A stretch of DNA of 64,000 nt, taken from contig NZ_SMGP01000004.1 of the NCBI RefSeq assembly GCF_004339745.1, forward strand, positions 744,001 through 808,000, given 5' to 3'. Below are positions 54,194 through 63,337 of this stretch, in pieces (the stretch's first letter is position 1; every line of letters begins with the position of its first letter). The position numbers and the translations under genes were made by a program. Origin of the DNA: Paraburkholderia sp. BL9I2N2. GTDB lineage: Bacteria > Pseudomonadota > Gammaproteobacteria > Burkholderiales > Burkholderiaceae. Under the pieces are notes generated by a model that was not told where the DNA came from, searched no databases, and saw only the letters and a program-made list of their open reading frames with translations.

Positions 54194-54614
54194 GACGGTC
54201 TCCCGCCGGATCCGTGGCACCCGGCGACCGCCGTCGAGGAACGGCCCGGCCAATTGCTGTTGAAGAGCGTCATACGAACTCCCAGGATGGGGCATCGCCG
54301 TCGCCGGCGACAGGAATCCAGACAATCACTTGCAGAGTCTATCCGACTGTGGAGCTAATTCTCACGACAGTACCTTGACGGGCGTTTCGATTTGTTACGG
54401 TCGGCGAGGCCGTGGCGCCTTGCCGTCTGTCCAGGCGCGAGCGCGAGCATACGGAAAAATGTAGCGGCGACGCGGGACGTCGTCGGGCACCAGCGAAGCA
54501 CGCGCGCCGTGCCGACATGTAACCGCGTAACTTGAGGCAACAGAACCGTAGCCCGAATGTCGGGCTCGCGAACTAGCATGACGGCATTTCCTGTCTCAAC
54601 CGACGAGGTAACCG
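54194..54614. other. Intergenic region between efflux operon and small ORF
   Basis: About 420 bp containing the promoter of the efflux operon (leftwards) and of the small ORF (rightwards). A 7-bp hairpin is listed separately. No other gene is apparent. Confidence 0.45.
54550..54566. promoter_or_regulatory. 7-bp hairpin upstream of small ORF
   Basis: AGCCCGA-ATG-TCGGGCT, a perfect stem with a 3-nt loop, 48 bp before the start at 54615. It could be an operator or a terminator without a T-run. Confidence 0.3.
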
Positions 54615-54842
54615 ATGCTGAGCCATCATGAACTCGCGACACTGCTGCGTCTCGCCGACACCGAGCGCCGTCCGGAGGCGATCGATCCCGACGTGCTCGC
54701 CCTGAGCCGATACGATCTGATCGAAATCGACCGGCGCGAGGAGGGCGTGATAGTGGGCGGCACGTCGACGCTGCGGCTGACGAGCCGGGGCCGTGAACTC
54801 GTGCGCCGGCTGTTCGGTGGTGGCGACCGCGACGGCGCGTGA
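54615..54842 (+). CDS. Small protein, possibly winged-helix
   Basis: 75 residues, start supported by GAGG 6 nt upstream. The sequence (MLSHHELATLLRLADTERRP, then LALSRYDLIEIDRREEGVIV and LRLTSRGRELVRRLFGG) has the look of a winged-helix fragment such as those in small MarR- or PadR-like proteins, but is too short for a firm call. It converges on the ABC exporter gene. Confidence 0.6.
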   Translation: MLSHHELATLLRLADTERRPEAIDPDVLALSRYDLIEIDRREEGVIVGGTSTLRLTSRGRELVRRLFGGGDRDGA

Positions 54843-54876
54843 ACGGAGTCCCTTGCGCCGTCGCGTGCGTCCCGCA

Positions 54877-56712
54877 TCACATGAGATCGGGGCGCGGTGC
54901 GGGCGTGCGTCTGATCTGCCGCGCCAGCGTGTCGCGATAGATGCCCGGCACGGCGGCCAGCTCGGCCGGCGTGCCTTGCTGAACGACCCGGCCGCGGTTG
55001 AGCACCACGATCCGGTCGAAGGACTGCAAGGTCGAGAGCCGGTGAGCGATCGCCACGACGGTGCGATGCTTCATGAGCCGTTCGAGCGCCGCCTGAATGG
55101 CGATCTCCGATGCGGTGTCGAGCGCCGACGTCGCTTCGTCGAGCAGCAGGATGGGCGAGTCTTTCAGGATGGCCCGGGCGATCGCGATGCGCTGGCGCTG
55201 TCCGCCGGAGAGTTTGGTGCCGCGGTCGCCCGCGACGGTGTTGAGCCCTTCGGGCATCGCGTTGATGAAATCGAGGCAATAGGCGTCCTCGCACGCGCGG
55301 CGCACGTCGGCCTCGCTCGCGTCGGGGCAGCCGTAGCGGATGTTGTCCAGCAGCGAGCGGTGAAACAGCGACACGTCCTGCGGCACGACCGAGATGGCGC
55401 CTTGCAAGCTTTGCAACGTGACATGCGCAATGTCCTGGCCCGAAATCCGCACGTACCCGGAGCCCGGCTCGTAGAAGTGCTGCAGGAGCGCGAGGATGGT
55501 CGATTTTCCCGCCCCCGAGGGGCCGACGAGACCGACGCGCTCGCCCGCGCCGATATGCAGGTTCAGACCGCTCAACACCGGGCGGCGCCCCGGATACGCG
55601 AACGTCACGTCTTCGAAGTCCACGGTGGCGCGCCGGACTTCGAGCGCCGCCGCCCTGGTCGGCTCGGGCATGGCGTGCGGGATCAGCAGTGTCTGCGACG
55701 CTTCGCCAAGCCGGGCGACATGCTGGGTCAGGTCGACGAACGCCACGGCAATATCGCGCGAGCCGTGCAGGATCGAGAAACCGAGTGAGCCGACCAGAAC
55801 GACGTCGCCGGTGGTCGCACGGCCGACGCTCCACAGCCACACGGTCCACCCGAGCACGCAAGCCGACAGAATGCAGGTGGCGAACGCGTGCAACAGGCGC
55901 AGCTTCTCGAGGTAAAGCAGGCTGCGCTTGCGGGCGTCGCCTTCGGCGGCGAGCAGCGCGTCGAAGCGCCCCCGTTCCATCACCACGGTGCAGAAGGCGC
56001 GGACCAGCCCCATATTGCCGATGACGTCCACGAGTTCGCCATCCACCGAGGCAGCCTGCGCGGCGAACGCCTCGTGCCGGGCGGTGCCCTTGCGCGCCAG
56101 CAGGAACAGGCAGAAAGCCAGCCCGACCGAAATCGCGACCAGCGTGAGGCTCATGGGAATGCTGACCACGCCGACCATGACGATCGCCCCGACCACGGTC
56201 AGGCACGGCGGAAAGGCCGTCCACGCCACCGTGTTTTCGATCACGTACACCGCGTTGGCCGTCGCCGATATCCGGCTCGACAGGACGCCGGGTTGCTTGT
56301 CGGCGAAGAAGGTCGGGGCGTGCACGGTGAGATAGTCGAACATCTCGCGCCGGATGTCGCCCGTCACCGCCACGAACGTGCGCGCCGAGATCCATCCGGC
56401 AATGCGCCAGAAGAGATTGTCGGCGAGGATCAGCGCGACGAGCACGGCAAACGCGTGAATCACCTGTTGCGGATGGGCGCGGCCGCCCGGCAACGCGTCG
56501 ATCAGATTGCGGATCCCATATTGCGATGCGAGTGCACAGCCGACCGCTGCCACGACGCTGGCCAGCACGATAGCGTGCGCCAGCTTGCGCCGGGCCACGT
56601 AACGCCAGATCAGCCGGATGGGCCGCCCGGCGTATCGCGACAGCACGCGGGACTGCCGCCGCCTGCGCACGCGCCCGGCCCGGCCGGTATCGCCATCGTT
56701 GGTCAATTCCAT
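54877..56712 (-). CDS. ABC exporter, fused membrane and ATPase domains (MsbA-like)
   Basis: 611 residues. About six membrane helices (residues 40-330) are followed by an ATPase domain with Walker A GPSGAGKSTILALLQHF, Q-loop SVVPQDVSLFHRSLLDNIRYG, signature KLSGGQRQRIAIARAIL, Walker B ILLLDEATSALD and the H-loop AIAHRLSTL. It should work as a homodimer exporting a lipid, peptide or hydrophobic molecule. AAGGGGAAG precedes the start at 56712. It is divergent from the receiver-kinase gene with 308 bp between, so it may be regulated with it. Confidence 0.9.
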   Translation of the reverse strand: MELTNDGDTGRAGRVRRRRQSRVLSRYAGRPIRLIWRYVARRKLAHAIVLASVVAAVGCALASQYGIRNLIDALPGGRAHPQQVIHAFAVLVALILADNLFWRIAGWISARTFVAVTGDIRREMFDYLTVHAPTFFADKQPGVLSSRISATANAVYVIENTVAWTAFPPCLTVVGAIVMVGVVSIPMSLTLVAISVGLAFCLFLLARKGTARHEAFAAQAASVDGELVDVIGNMGLVRAFCTVVMERGRFDALLAAEGDARKRSLLYLEKLRLLHAFATCILSACVLGWTVWLWSVGRATTGDVVLVGSLGFSILHGSRDIAVAFVDLTQHVARLGEASQTLLIPHAMPEPTRAAALEVRRATVDFEDVTFAYPGRRPVLSGLNLHIGAGERVGLVGPSGAGKSTILALLQHFYEPGSGYVRISGQDIAHVTLQSLQGAISVVPQDVSLFHRSLLDNIRYGCPDASEADVRRACEDAYCLDFINAMPEGLNTVAGDRGTKLSGGQRQRIAIARAILKDSPILLLDEATSALDTASEIAIQAALERLMKHRTVVAIAHRLSTLQSFDRIVVLNRGRVVQQGTPAELAAVPGIYRDTLARQIRRTPAPRPDLM

Positions 56713-57020
56713 GACACCGCTTCCCCTTGGTGGAAGGAGTCGGGCGTCCATGCTGCGCCGCCCCGACGGGTAGCCGACAGTCGAGAAGTCCGGTTCCGGC
56801 AGCACGCAAGCGGCGTGCCTTCGCAAGCAGCGAGCCGGTCTGACCGGCGGCGATGCATATTGGGTAAGGGCGCGCGGTGTTTCCCCGGTTTTTGTCTGAC
56901 GCGATACCCTATACTTCCAAACTCCAAATCGGTTCGGCGCTTGTCACCGGCAAGCCGTTTTTATCATCCGCAACGTGGGCTCCGTGCAATGTCGACCCGC
57001 CGCCATCCGCTGGGAATGCG
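56713..57020. other. Divergent intergenic region
   Basis: 308 bp between the ABC exporter and the receiver-kinase gene, holding both promoters. The downstream reading frame is open through part of it without a better start. No clear operator was seen. Confidence 0.4.
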
Positions 57021-58187
57021 ATGAGTGACCCTATGCAGCCGCCGTTTTCCATTCTCTTCGTCGACGACGACGAGATGTCGCGCAACCACTTCGCGCGCGC
57101 GATGAGTGCCGATTACAAAGTGTATGTCGCCCAAAGCGCCGACGAGGCGATGACGGTGCTAGGCAAGCACGCTTCGGAGATTGCGGTACTGGTGACGGAC
57201 TTCCGCATGCCGGGCCGCGACGGCGACGATCTGCTGCGCCAGGTGGCGCAGGAGTATCCGCAAATCGTGCGCATTCTCGTGACCGCCTATGCCGACAAGG
57301 ACATGCTGCTGCAAACGGTCAATACGGGCGACGTGTTCCGTATTATCGAAAAGCCGCTGCGAACGGACATGGTGCGCGAGGTCCTGCAACTGGCAACCGC
57401 GCGCTATACGGAGCGGGAAACGCGTCAACAGCGGCTGCTGGCAATGGACGAGACGCTCGCTTTTCTCGCCCACGAGCTGAATACGCCGTTGGCGACGATC
57501 TCGCTGTTCGCGCGCTCCGTCGAGAACGACGTGGCCGAGCAATACGACCCGGAGCGTCAACGGGAGATCGGCCTCGCGGCAAAGTCGATGCTGAACAACG
57601 CCCAGTATTGCCTGACGCTGATCTCGTCTTTCTGGGCGACGGTGCACAAGAGCGGCGGCCAGAAGTCCGCCTCGGGCGGCGGCACGCGCGCGGTCAGAGC
57701 GACGCGGTTGATCGCCACGCTGCTCGACACCTATCCGTTTGTCGCGTCGCAGCGCGATTGGGTGAAGGTCGACGTGGAAGGGGACTTTGTCGTGCACGCC
57801 ATGCCCAATTGCGTGGCGCTCGTGCTGTCTTCGCTGCTGTCCAACGCGCTGCGCGCGCTCGACGGCACCAGCGCGCCTTCGTTGCGCCTCGAAGTGGTGG
57901 CATTCCCTGAACCGGAGATCCGCATTCGCGACAATGGCCCGGGAATCGCGCCAGAGGTCAAAGCACGTTTGCTGCAGGATCCGGTCACCACTTACGCCGG
58001 CGCCGGCGGCCACGGCATGGGCATGATCTTCTGCAACCGCATCATGCAATCGTTCGGCGGCTGCCTGCGGATCGAATCCACGGTCGGTGCGGGGACCACC
58101 GTGACCATGGGCTTTCCCAGTTTCAATAGCCACATGCACACCGCTGACGACGAAGAACCGTCCGACAGTCAGGTGGCCTCGCGATGA
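57021..58187 (+). CDS. Receiver-histidine kinase protein with PhcR-like layout
   Basis: 388 residues. An N-terminal receiver (D15-D17 acidic pocket, phospho-acceptor D60 in VTDFRMPGRDGDD, K111 in IIEKPLR) is followed by a kinase core: H-box LAFLAHELNTPLATIS with H151, N-box SSLLSNALRAL, G1 DNGPGIAPEV and G2 GGHGMGMIFC. A receiver placed before a kinase, with no DNA-binding domain, is the layout of Ralstonia PhcR and similar proteins in CqsS/LqsS/PhcS quorum-sensing circuits. It should take phosphate from a hybrid kinase, most likely the one that converges on it 46 bp downstream. The ribosome site at 57021 is weak. Confidence 0.85.
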   Translation: MSDPMQPPFSILFVDDDEMSRNHFARAMSADYKVYVAQSADEAMTVLGKHASEIAVLVTDFRMPGRDGDDLLRQVAQEYPQIVRILVTAYADKDMLLQTVNTGDVFRIIEKPLRTDMVREVLQLATARYTERETRQQRLLAMDETLAFLAHELNTPLATISLFARSVENDVAEQYDPERQREIGLAAKSMLNNAQYCLTLISSFWATVHKSGGQKSASGGGTRAVRATRLIATLLDTYPFVASQRDWVKVDVEGDFVVHAMPNCVALVLSSLLSNALRALDGTSAPSLRLEVVAFPEPEIRIRDNGPGIAPEVKARLLQDPVTTYAGAGGHGMGMIFCNRIMQSFGGCLRIESTVGAGTTVTMGFPSFNSHMHTADDEEPSDSQVASR

Positions 58188-58233
58188 AATCGAATGGCCC
58201 GGATGGCCGCTTGTGTCACCGCTTGCATCACCA

Positions 58234-61200
58234 CTAGTCGCTCAGAAAATCCCGATGATCGCGGCGTGCCTTGGCCGTGGCGAAATACGTCTGCAACGCA
58301 TCGGTTGAACGCTCGCTCAAGATGCAGATGCGCGCGAGCCAATCGGTTTCCACCGGCCATTCGCCTTCCACCACGCGCGGATAGATTTGCCGCGCGAACT
58401 GATGCAGCGCTCTTGCGCCGATATTGCCGCTGACGCCCAGCAGCAGGTGCAGCGCGCCGTGCGTCGATTCGAGGTCGACAGCCGCCACACTGGCCGCCAG
58501 CCGGGCCACGAGCTGGCGAATCTGCTCGATGCCTTTGAGGAACGATTCGTCGAGCAGATCGAGCGACGCCAGTTCTTCGAGGTGTTTCTCGTCGAGCAGT
58601 TCGCTTTCGCTCACTATCGGCAGCTTGCCCGCCGGCATGGCCGGCGGCGTCGGCGGTAGACCGGCTTCCGTCGGCGCGTTCGAGCCACGTTGCCGTGCAA
58701 ACTGTCTCGCAAGGCACGCATAGAGAGAACTGGCTTGCACGGGTTTGATCATGACTTCGTTCATGCCTACTGCCAGACAGGTCTGGACCGCCTTGATATC
58801 GGACTGGCTGGTCAAGGCGATGATCGGCAGGGCGGCGTACGAATCGGCACGGGCGCGAATCGATGCCGTCGTTTCCAGGCCGCCCATTCCCGGCATGTTC
58901 ATATCCATGACGATCGCGTCGATCACGCCGTCCGCCTGCAGATGCGCGAGCACGGCTTGGCCATGCTCGGCCTCGACGACGCTCGCGCCGCATCGCTCCA
59001 GATAGGCTTTGGCCACCAGCCGGCTATAGGTGTCGTCGTCCGCGACCAGGATCGATTTGCCGGAGAACGCGTCGGATTTCTGGCTCAAGTGGTGCCGGTT
59101 GCCGTTTTCGAAAAGCGCCTGGAGCGTCGTGATCAATTCGAGCACGCTGCAGGATTTGCTGATGATTTCGTCCATGCCGGCTCGGCGGGCGAGCACGCGC
59201 ACCACCGTGCCGGGCTCGGCCGTATAGGCGGCGATCAGGACATTCCAGCTCGGATAATCGTGACCGGCGCGAATTCTCTCGGCGGTCGCGTAGCCATCCA
59301 GAACCGGCATGTTGATGTCCATCAGCACGAGGTCGTAAGGAGCCGATTCCCGGAGCACGCTCAATGCGATCGCGCCGTTTTCCGCTTCGCTCAGGTATGC
59401 GCCCACTTTCGACAGCGCACGGCAGGCTCGCGCGCGCTGACCCGCGTCGTCGTCCACGATGAGAATGCGCTTGTCTTTGAAGACAGGCGTGGCGCGTTCG
59501 AAAATCTGCCGCTCGTGGTCCACGATTTCGCTCTTCGGGACGACGGGAAACTGCAGCGTGAATTCCGTGAATTTGCCGACTTCCGAACGGCAACTGATGC
59601 TGCCGCCGAAGGCGCGCATCGCGCGCTGGCAATAGGCGAGTCCGAGTCCTGTGCCGTCCGAATTGCCGGCTGTACGGAAGGGCTCGAACAGATGCGACAG
59701 CATGTCGGGCGCAATGCCGGGACCGGTGTCGCGAACCATGACCGACTGCTGCTCGATCGTCAGCGTGAGCGTGGCCGCCGGGTGCGTGGCGATGTGATGC
59801 AGCGCGTTCTTGATCAGGTTGAACAGGGTGAACAGATAGACGGTTTCGTCGACCTTGAAGGTGAAGTCTTCGCGCACCACGAGCCTGACCTTGTCGCGCT
59901 CCTTTTCATCGCCGAAGCCGTATTCTTCCAGCGCCTTGCGCGTGGTACCCGTCGCACTCAGATACGTGAGGTAATCCGGGCGGATGGGTTTGGCGCTGAC
60001 TTCGTCGAGCGTCATGGCGATGATGCGCAGGCCACGCTCGATCGACAACTGCCCTTGGGCGAGATGACGATAAAGCCCCGCGGCGCTCTCGGCCCTGTCG
60101 TGGCTATCGTGCCTGTCGTGTGTGAGTGCCAGCGGCCGGTTGGAGCCCATTGTCGCGGGCAGGGCTTCTTCCACGCGATCCAGCACATAGCGCAACTGGC
60201 TGAGAGGGTTGCGCATTTCATGAGCGATCGAACCGGCAAGAGCCTGCAGCGCACGGTTCTTTTCGACGAAGATGCGCCCTTTGCTGATCGCATGGCTGAA
60301 GGCCATGCTGCACAGAACGACGACCGGCAGCAAGGCGAGATTCGATTGATCGGCGGCGGTCACGACAATCGGAACCGGCGAACTAATCACCGCGGCGAGC
60401 GCCCCGGAGAATACGCCGATGCCGATGCAGCCCATCAGCAAAAGCGGATTGTCGATGCACAGCGCCATGATGAAGATCATCATGACCTCGGTCATCATCC
60501 ACATGGTGGAGAATGAATTTCTGATCGCGAGAAAAGTGCAAACGAATGGCAGTACGTAGATCAGGCAGCAATGCCAATAGATCAGCAGGTAATGGTTGAA
60601 CCGCTTCGGCCAATGCGCCTGGAAAATCAACGGAATGCAGACGAGCGCCGCACTCAATCGAAGGGAGAGGTTGTCGTAAGGTTGCGGCAGGACATAGGTC
60701 CAGACTACGTAGTAAATGGGGTGGCACAGGAGGCCCAGTGCGCCGCCCCATCGTATTGCAAACCGGCTTCGTTCCAGCACGTCCCGCATGCTCTCGCGCG
60801 GTATTACCATCAGGCCTCCAATGACGTTTACGAGCCCATCAATTCTCGCTTGCCGCGAAGTTGTGCATCCAGTTCGATCGGTGAGCCGTTTTTCCCATGA
60901 AAAGGGCCGACCGCAAAAGCCGTACTTCTTCAGCAGGCTGTGCGTGTAGGAGACGGACCACACGGGCGGGCTGCCGATGATGAAGTCGGACGCAATGCCT
61001 TCCTGCCAGGCGGAGTAGCCTTCGGCGAAACAGGTATAGCAATCCCGCGTGGTCGGCAGCCGGAACGGGAAGGTGGTGTTGAGTCCGGCCGGGCCACGGG
61101 CGAAGCACTCAATATATAGCGTATGACCGCGTGACGCGAGTTCAGCCTCGACGCTCGCCGCCCGGGGGTGCGAGTCGTCGATCCAGAACTGCGCGCGCTT

Positions 61201-62055
61201 GAGATCGGCTGCGGTGAGGTAGGGCACGCTGGTGCTGCTCGCCAGAATGGCGCCGTCGAAGTCCGGCAAGGGGGTGTTCGGACTGAAGGTGTGCACGGAA
61301 ACCCGCGTTTTGCCGAGCAGGTCCGACGCCATCAACTCCTTGGCTTGCTCCGTGAGCAGGTTCACCTTGTCCGGCAGATCGATCAGAACAAGCTCGCGCG
61401 GTGCATCTTTGTAGAGCGCGTATTTGGCCACCGTCGTGCCGAGCCGGCCGGCCGCGCCGAATAGAGCAAGCTTGGTCTTGCCGAACTCGAGGTCAAGTTC
61501 ATTGCAGCAGTGCATGGCCCAGTCTTTAAGCATCGCCGCGGTGGCGGCGTGACCCGTGGTGATATGCGGCGGCTTGGTATCGCGCGGCAGTGCGCCGTAG
61601 TTGCAGGCGTACGGCGTGGAGGCGCCCATTGCCACCATGTTCAGGCCCGCTTGTCTTGCGAGCTCCAGTGCCGGAAAAAATTGCGTCTCGCGGAATCGCT
61701 TGATGCCGCGCGGGCTGCCGAGCCAAAGCTCGAGCGGAACCGGACAGGCAATATTGGCCCCGATGATCTGGGAGCCCGAATAGATCGGTGAGGCAATGAA
61801 AGGCTTGGTGTTCCAAAGCTCTTCTTCGAAAGACGCGTTTCTGTGCTTCACATTGTGAAATGAAAACGAAAGTGTCTCCCAGTCGGTAGCGTGAAATAAA
61901 AACCCGACACCGCCTTGGCCGGCGGGCAGGTTGTCCCGGATCTCGTCCGGGCTGATGGTGTGTTTAAGTGCCAAGGGGGCGCCCGTTTGAAGTTGACGAA
62001 CCCCGGTTTGCTCTTCGGAATAGGCCATTACTTCGTGGTGAACAGAAGTTCTCAT
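58234..62055 (-). CDS. Fusion of acyl-thioester reductase-like domain with CqsS/PhcS-type hybrid histidine kinase
   Basis: 1273 residues from the preferred start at 62055 (AAAGGGAAAATCAA upstream). Residues about 30-385 resemble cyanobacterial acyl-ACP reductase (AAR): Rossmann motif FGAAGRLG (G200 to G206), TTGHAATAAMLKDW, then DCYTCFAEGYSAW, where C342 aligns with the catalytic cysteine of AAR. Residues 430-585 form a five- to six-helix membrane sensor like CqsS/PhcS. HisKA has H612 (SIAHEMRNPLSQLRY), followed by the ATPase domain (DTGPGIAPDM, GTGLGLAYC). Two receivers carry D913 (LMDINMP) and D1051 (VMDMNMP). A C-terminal Hpt has H1203 (ALHLLLGVSGNIGA). The AAR match is by eye but covers several conserved blocks in order. 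An in-frame GTG at 62082 is a weaker start. Confidence 0.85.
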   Translation of the reverse strand: MRTSVHHEVMAYSEEQTGVRQLQTGAPLALKHTISPDEIRDNLPAGQGGVGFLFHATDWETLSFSFHNVKHRNASFEEELWNTKPFIASPIYSGSQIIGANIACPVPLELWLGSPRGIKRFRETQFFPALELARQAGLNMVAMGASTPYACNYGALPRDTKPPHITTGHAATAAMLKDWAMHCCNELDLEFGKTKLALFGAAGRLGTTVAKYALYKDAPRELVLIDLPDKVNLLTEQAKELMASDLLGKTRVSVHTFSPNTPLPDFDGAILASSTSVPYLTAADLKRAQFWIDDSHPRAASVEAELASRGHTLYIECFARGPAGLNTTFPFRLPTTRDCYTCFAEGYSAWQEGIASDFIIGSPPVWSVSYTHSLLKKYGFCGRPFSWEKRLTDRTGCTTSRQARIDGLVNVIGGLMVIPRESMRDVLERSRFAIRWGGALGLLCHPIYYVVWTYVLPQPYDNLSLRLSAALVCIPLIFQAHWPKRFNHYLLIYWHCCLIYVLPFVCTFLAIRNSFSTMWMMTEVMMIFIMALCIDNPLLLMGCIGIGVFSGALAAVISSPVPIVVTAADQSNLALLPVVVLCSMAFSHAISKGRIFVEKNRALQALAGSIAHEMRNPLSQLRYVLDRVEEALPATMGSNRPLALTHDRHDSHDRAESAAGLYRHLAQGQLSIERGLRIIAMTLDEVSAKPIRPDYLTYLSATGTTRKALEEYGFGDEKERDKVRLVVREDFTFKVDETVYLFTLFNLIKNALHHIATHPAATLTLTIEQQSVMVRDTGPGIAPDMLSHLFEPFRTAGNSDGTGLGLAYCQRAMRAFGGSISCRSEVGKFTEFTLQFPVVPKSEIVDHERQIFERATPVFKDKRILIVDDDAGQRARACRALSKVGAYLSEAENGAIALSVLRESAPYDLVLMDINMPVLDGYATAERIRAGHDYPSWNVLIAAYTAEPGTVVRVLARRAGMDEIISKSCSVLELITTLQALFENGNRHHLSQKSDAFSGKSILVADDDTYSRLVAKAYLERCGASVVEAEHGQAVLAHLQADGVIDAIVMDMNMPGMGGLETTASIRARADSYAALPIIALTSQSDIKAVQTCLAVGMNEVMIKPVQASSLYACLARQFARQRGSNAPTEAGLPPTPPAMPAGKLPIVSESELLDEKHLEELASLDLLDESFLKGIEQIRQLVARLAASVAAVDLESTHGALHLLLGVSGNIGARALHQFARQIYPRVVEGEWPVETDWLARICILSERSTDALQTYFATAKARRDHRDFLSD

Positions 62056-62405
62056 TTGATTTTCCCTTTGATTGAATCTCACGCTGAACAGTTAGCGCGA
62101 CAAAGCCGACCGGCGTGTTGGATGGTCGACCCTTTAACTCTAGAGAAAACTGATGCGATGTGCCCGTCTGTTGGTTCGCATTGCCGAGAATGGGGGGCGT
62201 CGCGCGATCAGGTCGAACACGGTTGCGTGTGCATTCGAGTTCTTGACGGGTCGGCCGGGCGCCGCTGCCGGCAAGCCAGGCAAGCACCCGGCCGTGTCTT
62301 GCATGGCAGCGCTTCGATCTGGCAGATGTTTCTAGTGAGAAGACGGGTTGACCAGACGGGTCGCTGAAATCAAAATCTTTCCATTGGGAAAATTTGAGCG
62401 GGCGT
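62056..62405. other. Divergent intergenic region upstream of fusion kinase
   Basis: About 350 bp between the fusion kinase and the carotenoid oxygenase relic. It carries the kinase promoter. No gene is recognised. Confidence 0.4.
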
Positions 62406-62780
62406 GTGAATGAACGTTTGAAAACGAATGGCTACCGCGCCAACCCGGCGCCGATCGATTTCGAAGTCGACTGCGGCCCGCTGCCTGTGCGCGGCGAGTT
62501 GCCCTCCAGGCTGGCGGGCGTGCTGGTCCGCAACGGCCCGAATCCGCTTCATCCCGATCCGGTGCGGCACTGGTTTGCGGGGCATGGGATGGTCCATTGC
62601 TTCGAGTTCGCGAACGGCGGCGTGACGTACCGGAACTGCTGGGTACGCACGCAGCGCTGGCTTGCCGAACGGGCGAGTGTGGTCGACGTCGGCGCCGTCG
62701 ACGTCGGCGCCTTCGGCGCGCGGCCGGAGCAACGGTGGAAATTCCGCACCGCGTGCCGAACGGTTTTCACGGCAGGGTGA
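62406..62780 (+). pseudogene. Carotenoid cleavage oxygenase N-terminal relic
   Basis: About 125 codons that match the N-terminus of the RPE65/carotenoid oxygenase family: YRANPAPIDFEVDCGPLP, GELPSRLAGVLVRNGPNPL, HPDPVRHWFAGHGMVHCFEF and GVTYRNCWVRTQRW. The frame then ends at 62780, where another frame still shows VPNGFHGRV, so a frameshift and deletion have removed the rest of a protein of about 480 residues, including three of the four iron-binding histidines. The start (GTG at 62406 or TTG at 62394) is uncertain. Confidence 0.75.
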
Positions 62781-62900
62781 CGGCGCGCAAATAGCCCGCG
62801 TGAACGGCGCATTACGCCGGAGCACGCGAGCTAGTCGATCCACCCGCATTGGCAACGTTTGCACGAGCCACGCATTCCAGCGTGGGCGGGAACACGCGCT

Positions 62901-63086
62901 TCAAATCCTCCATTCGTGCGGCGTGCTGGACGAATACCAGCGCGCCGGATCCGCATGCGTTTCCACGACGTTGATGCGGTGTTCCAGATCGACCAGATCG
63001 ACCGACGACGCCAGATAGGACTCGCGTTCGTGGTCCTCGGTGGTGATCAGCAAGGCGCTCAGTTTCCTGGCAAGTTCGGCAAACAT
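62901..63086 (-). CDS. DUF3563 small protein
   Basis: 61 residues. MFAELARKLSALLITTEDHE followed by YLASSVDLVDLEHRINVVE matches DUF3563, a short family common in Burkholderiaceae and of unknown function. TGGAGAAAATC precedes the start at 63086. Confidence 0.85.
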   Translation of the reverse strand: MFAELARKLSALLITTEDHERESYLASSVDLVDLEHRINVVETHADPARWYSSSTPHEWRI

Positions 63087-63337
63087 GATTTTCTCCAGTC
63101 CGTGTTGCAACAGGCCGTTTCGGTCCGGCTGTGGGAGCCGGCGTTGCCCGTCGATGGAATGAAGCTTAGGCGCGAAGAATGAGCCGGAAATGAGCGCTCG
63201 AAACCGGCGATTAACGCCTTGGCAATGCGCGAATTTCGAACTGACACCCGGCTAATTTCCCCCTCATTCTGCGTGTCCACAATGCAGTCATTCGATGCAG
63301 CCAACCGACTCGCACCGATGGACAAGGGGAACAGAAA

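Noticed and set aside
54626..56809. 727-codon minus-strand ORF overlapping the ABC exporter
   Set aside because: Out-of-frame shadow; all Walker, signature and H-loop motifs are in the other minus-strand frame.
58690..60516. 608-codon plus-strand ORF opposite the fusion kinase
   Set aside because: Arg/His/Asp-rich composition typical of the antisense frame of a high-GC gene; no domain, and the minus-strand kinase motifs cover it fully.
57021..62055. Calling the system a Phc 3-OH-PAME circuit
   Set aside because: No PhcB-like methyltransferase or PhcA regulator is in the window, and the sensor carries an unrelated N-terminal domain; only the domain layout is similar.
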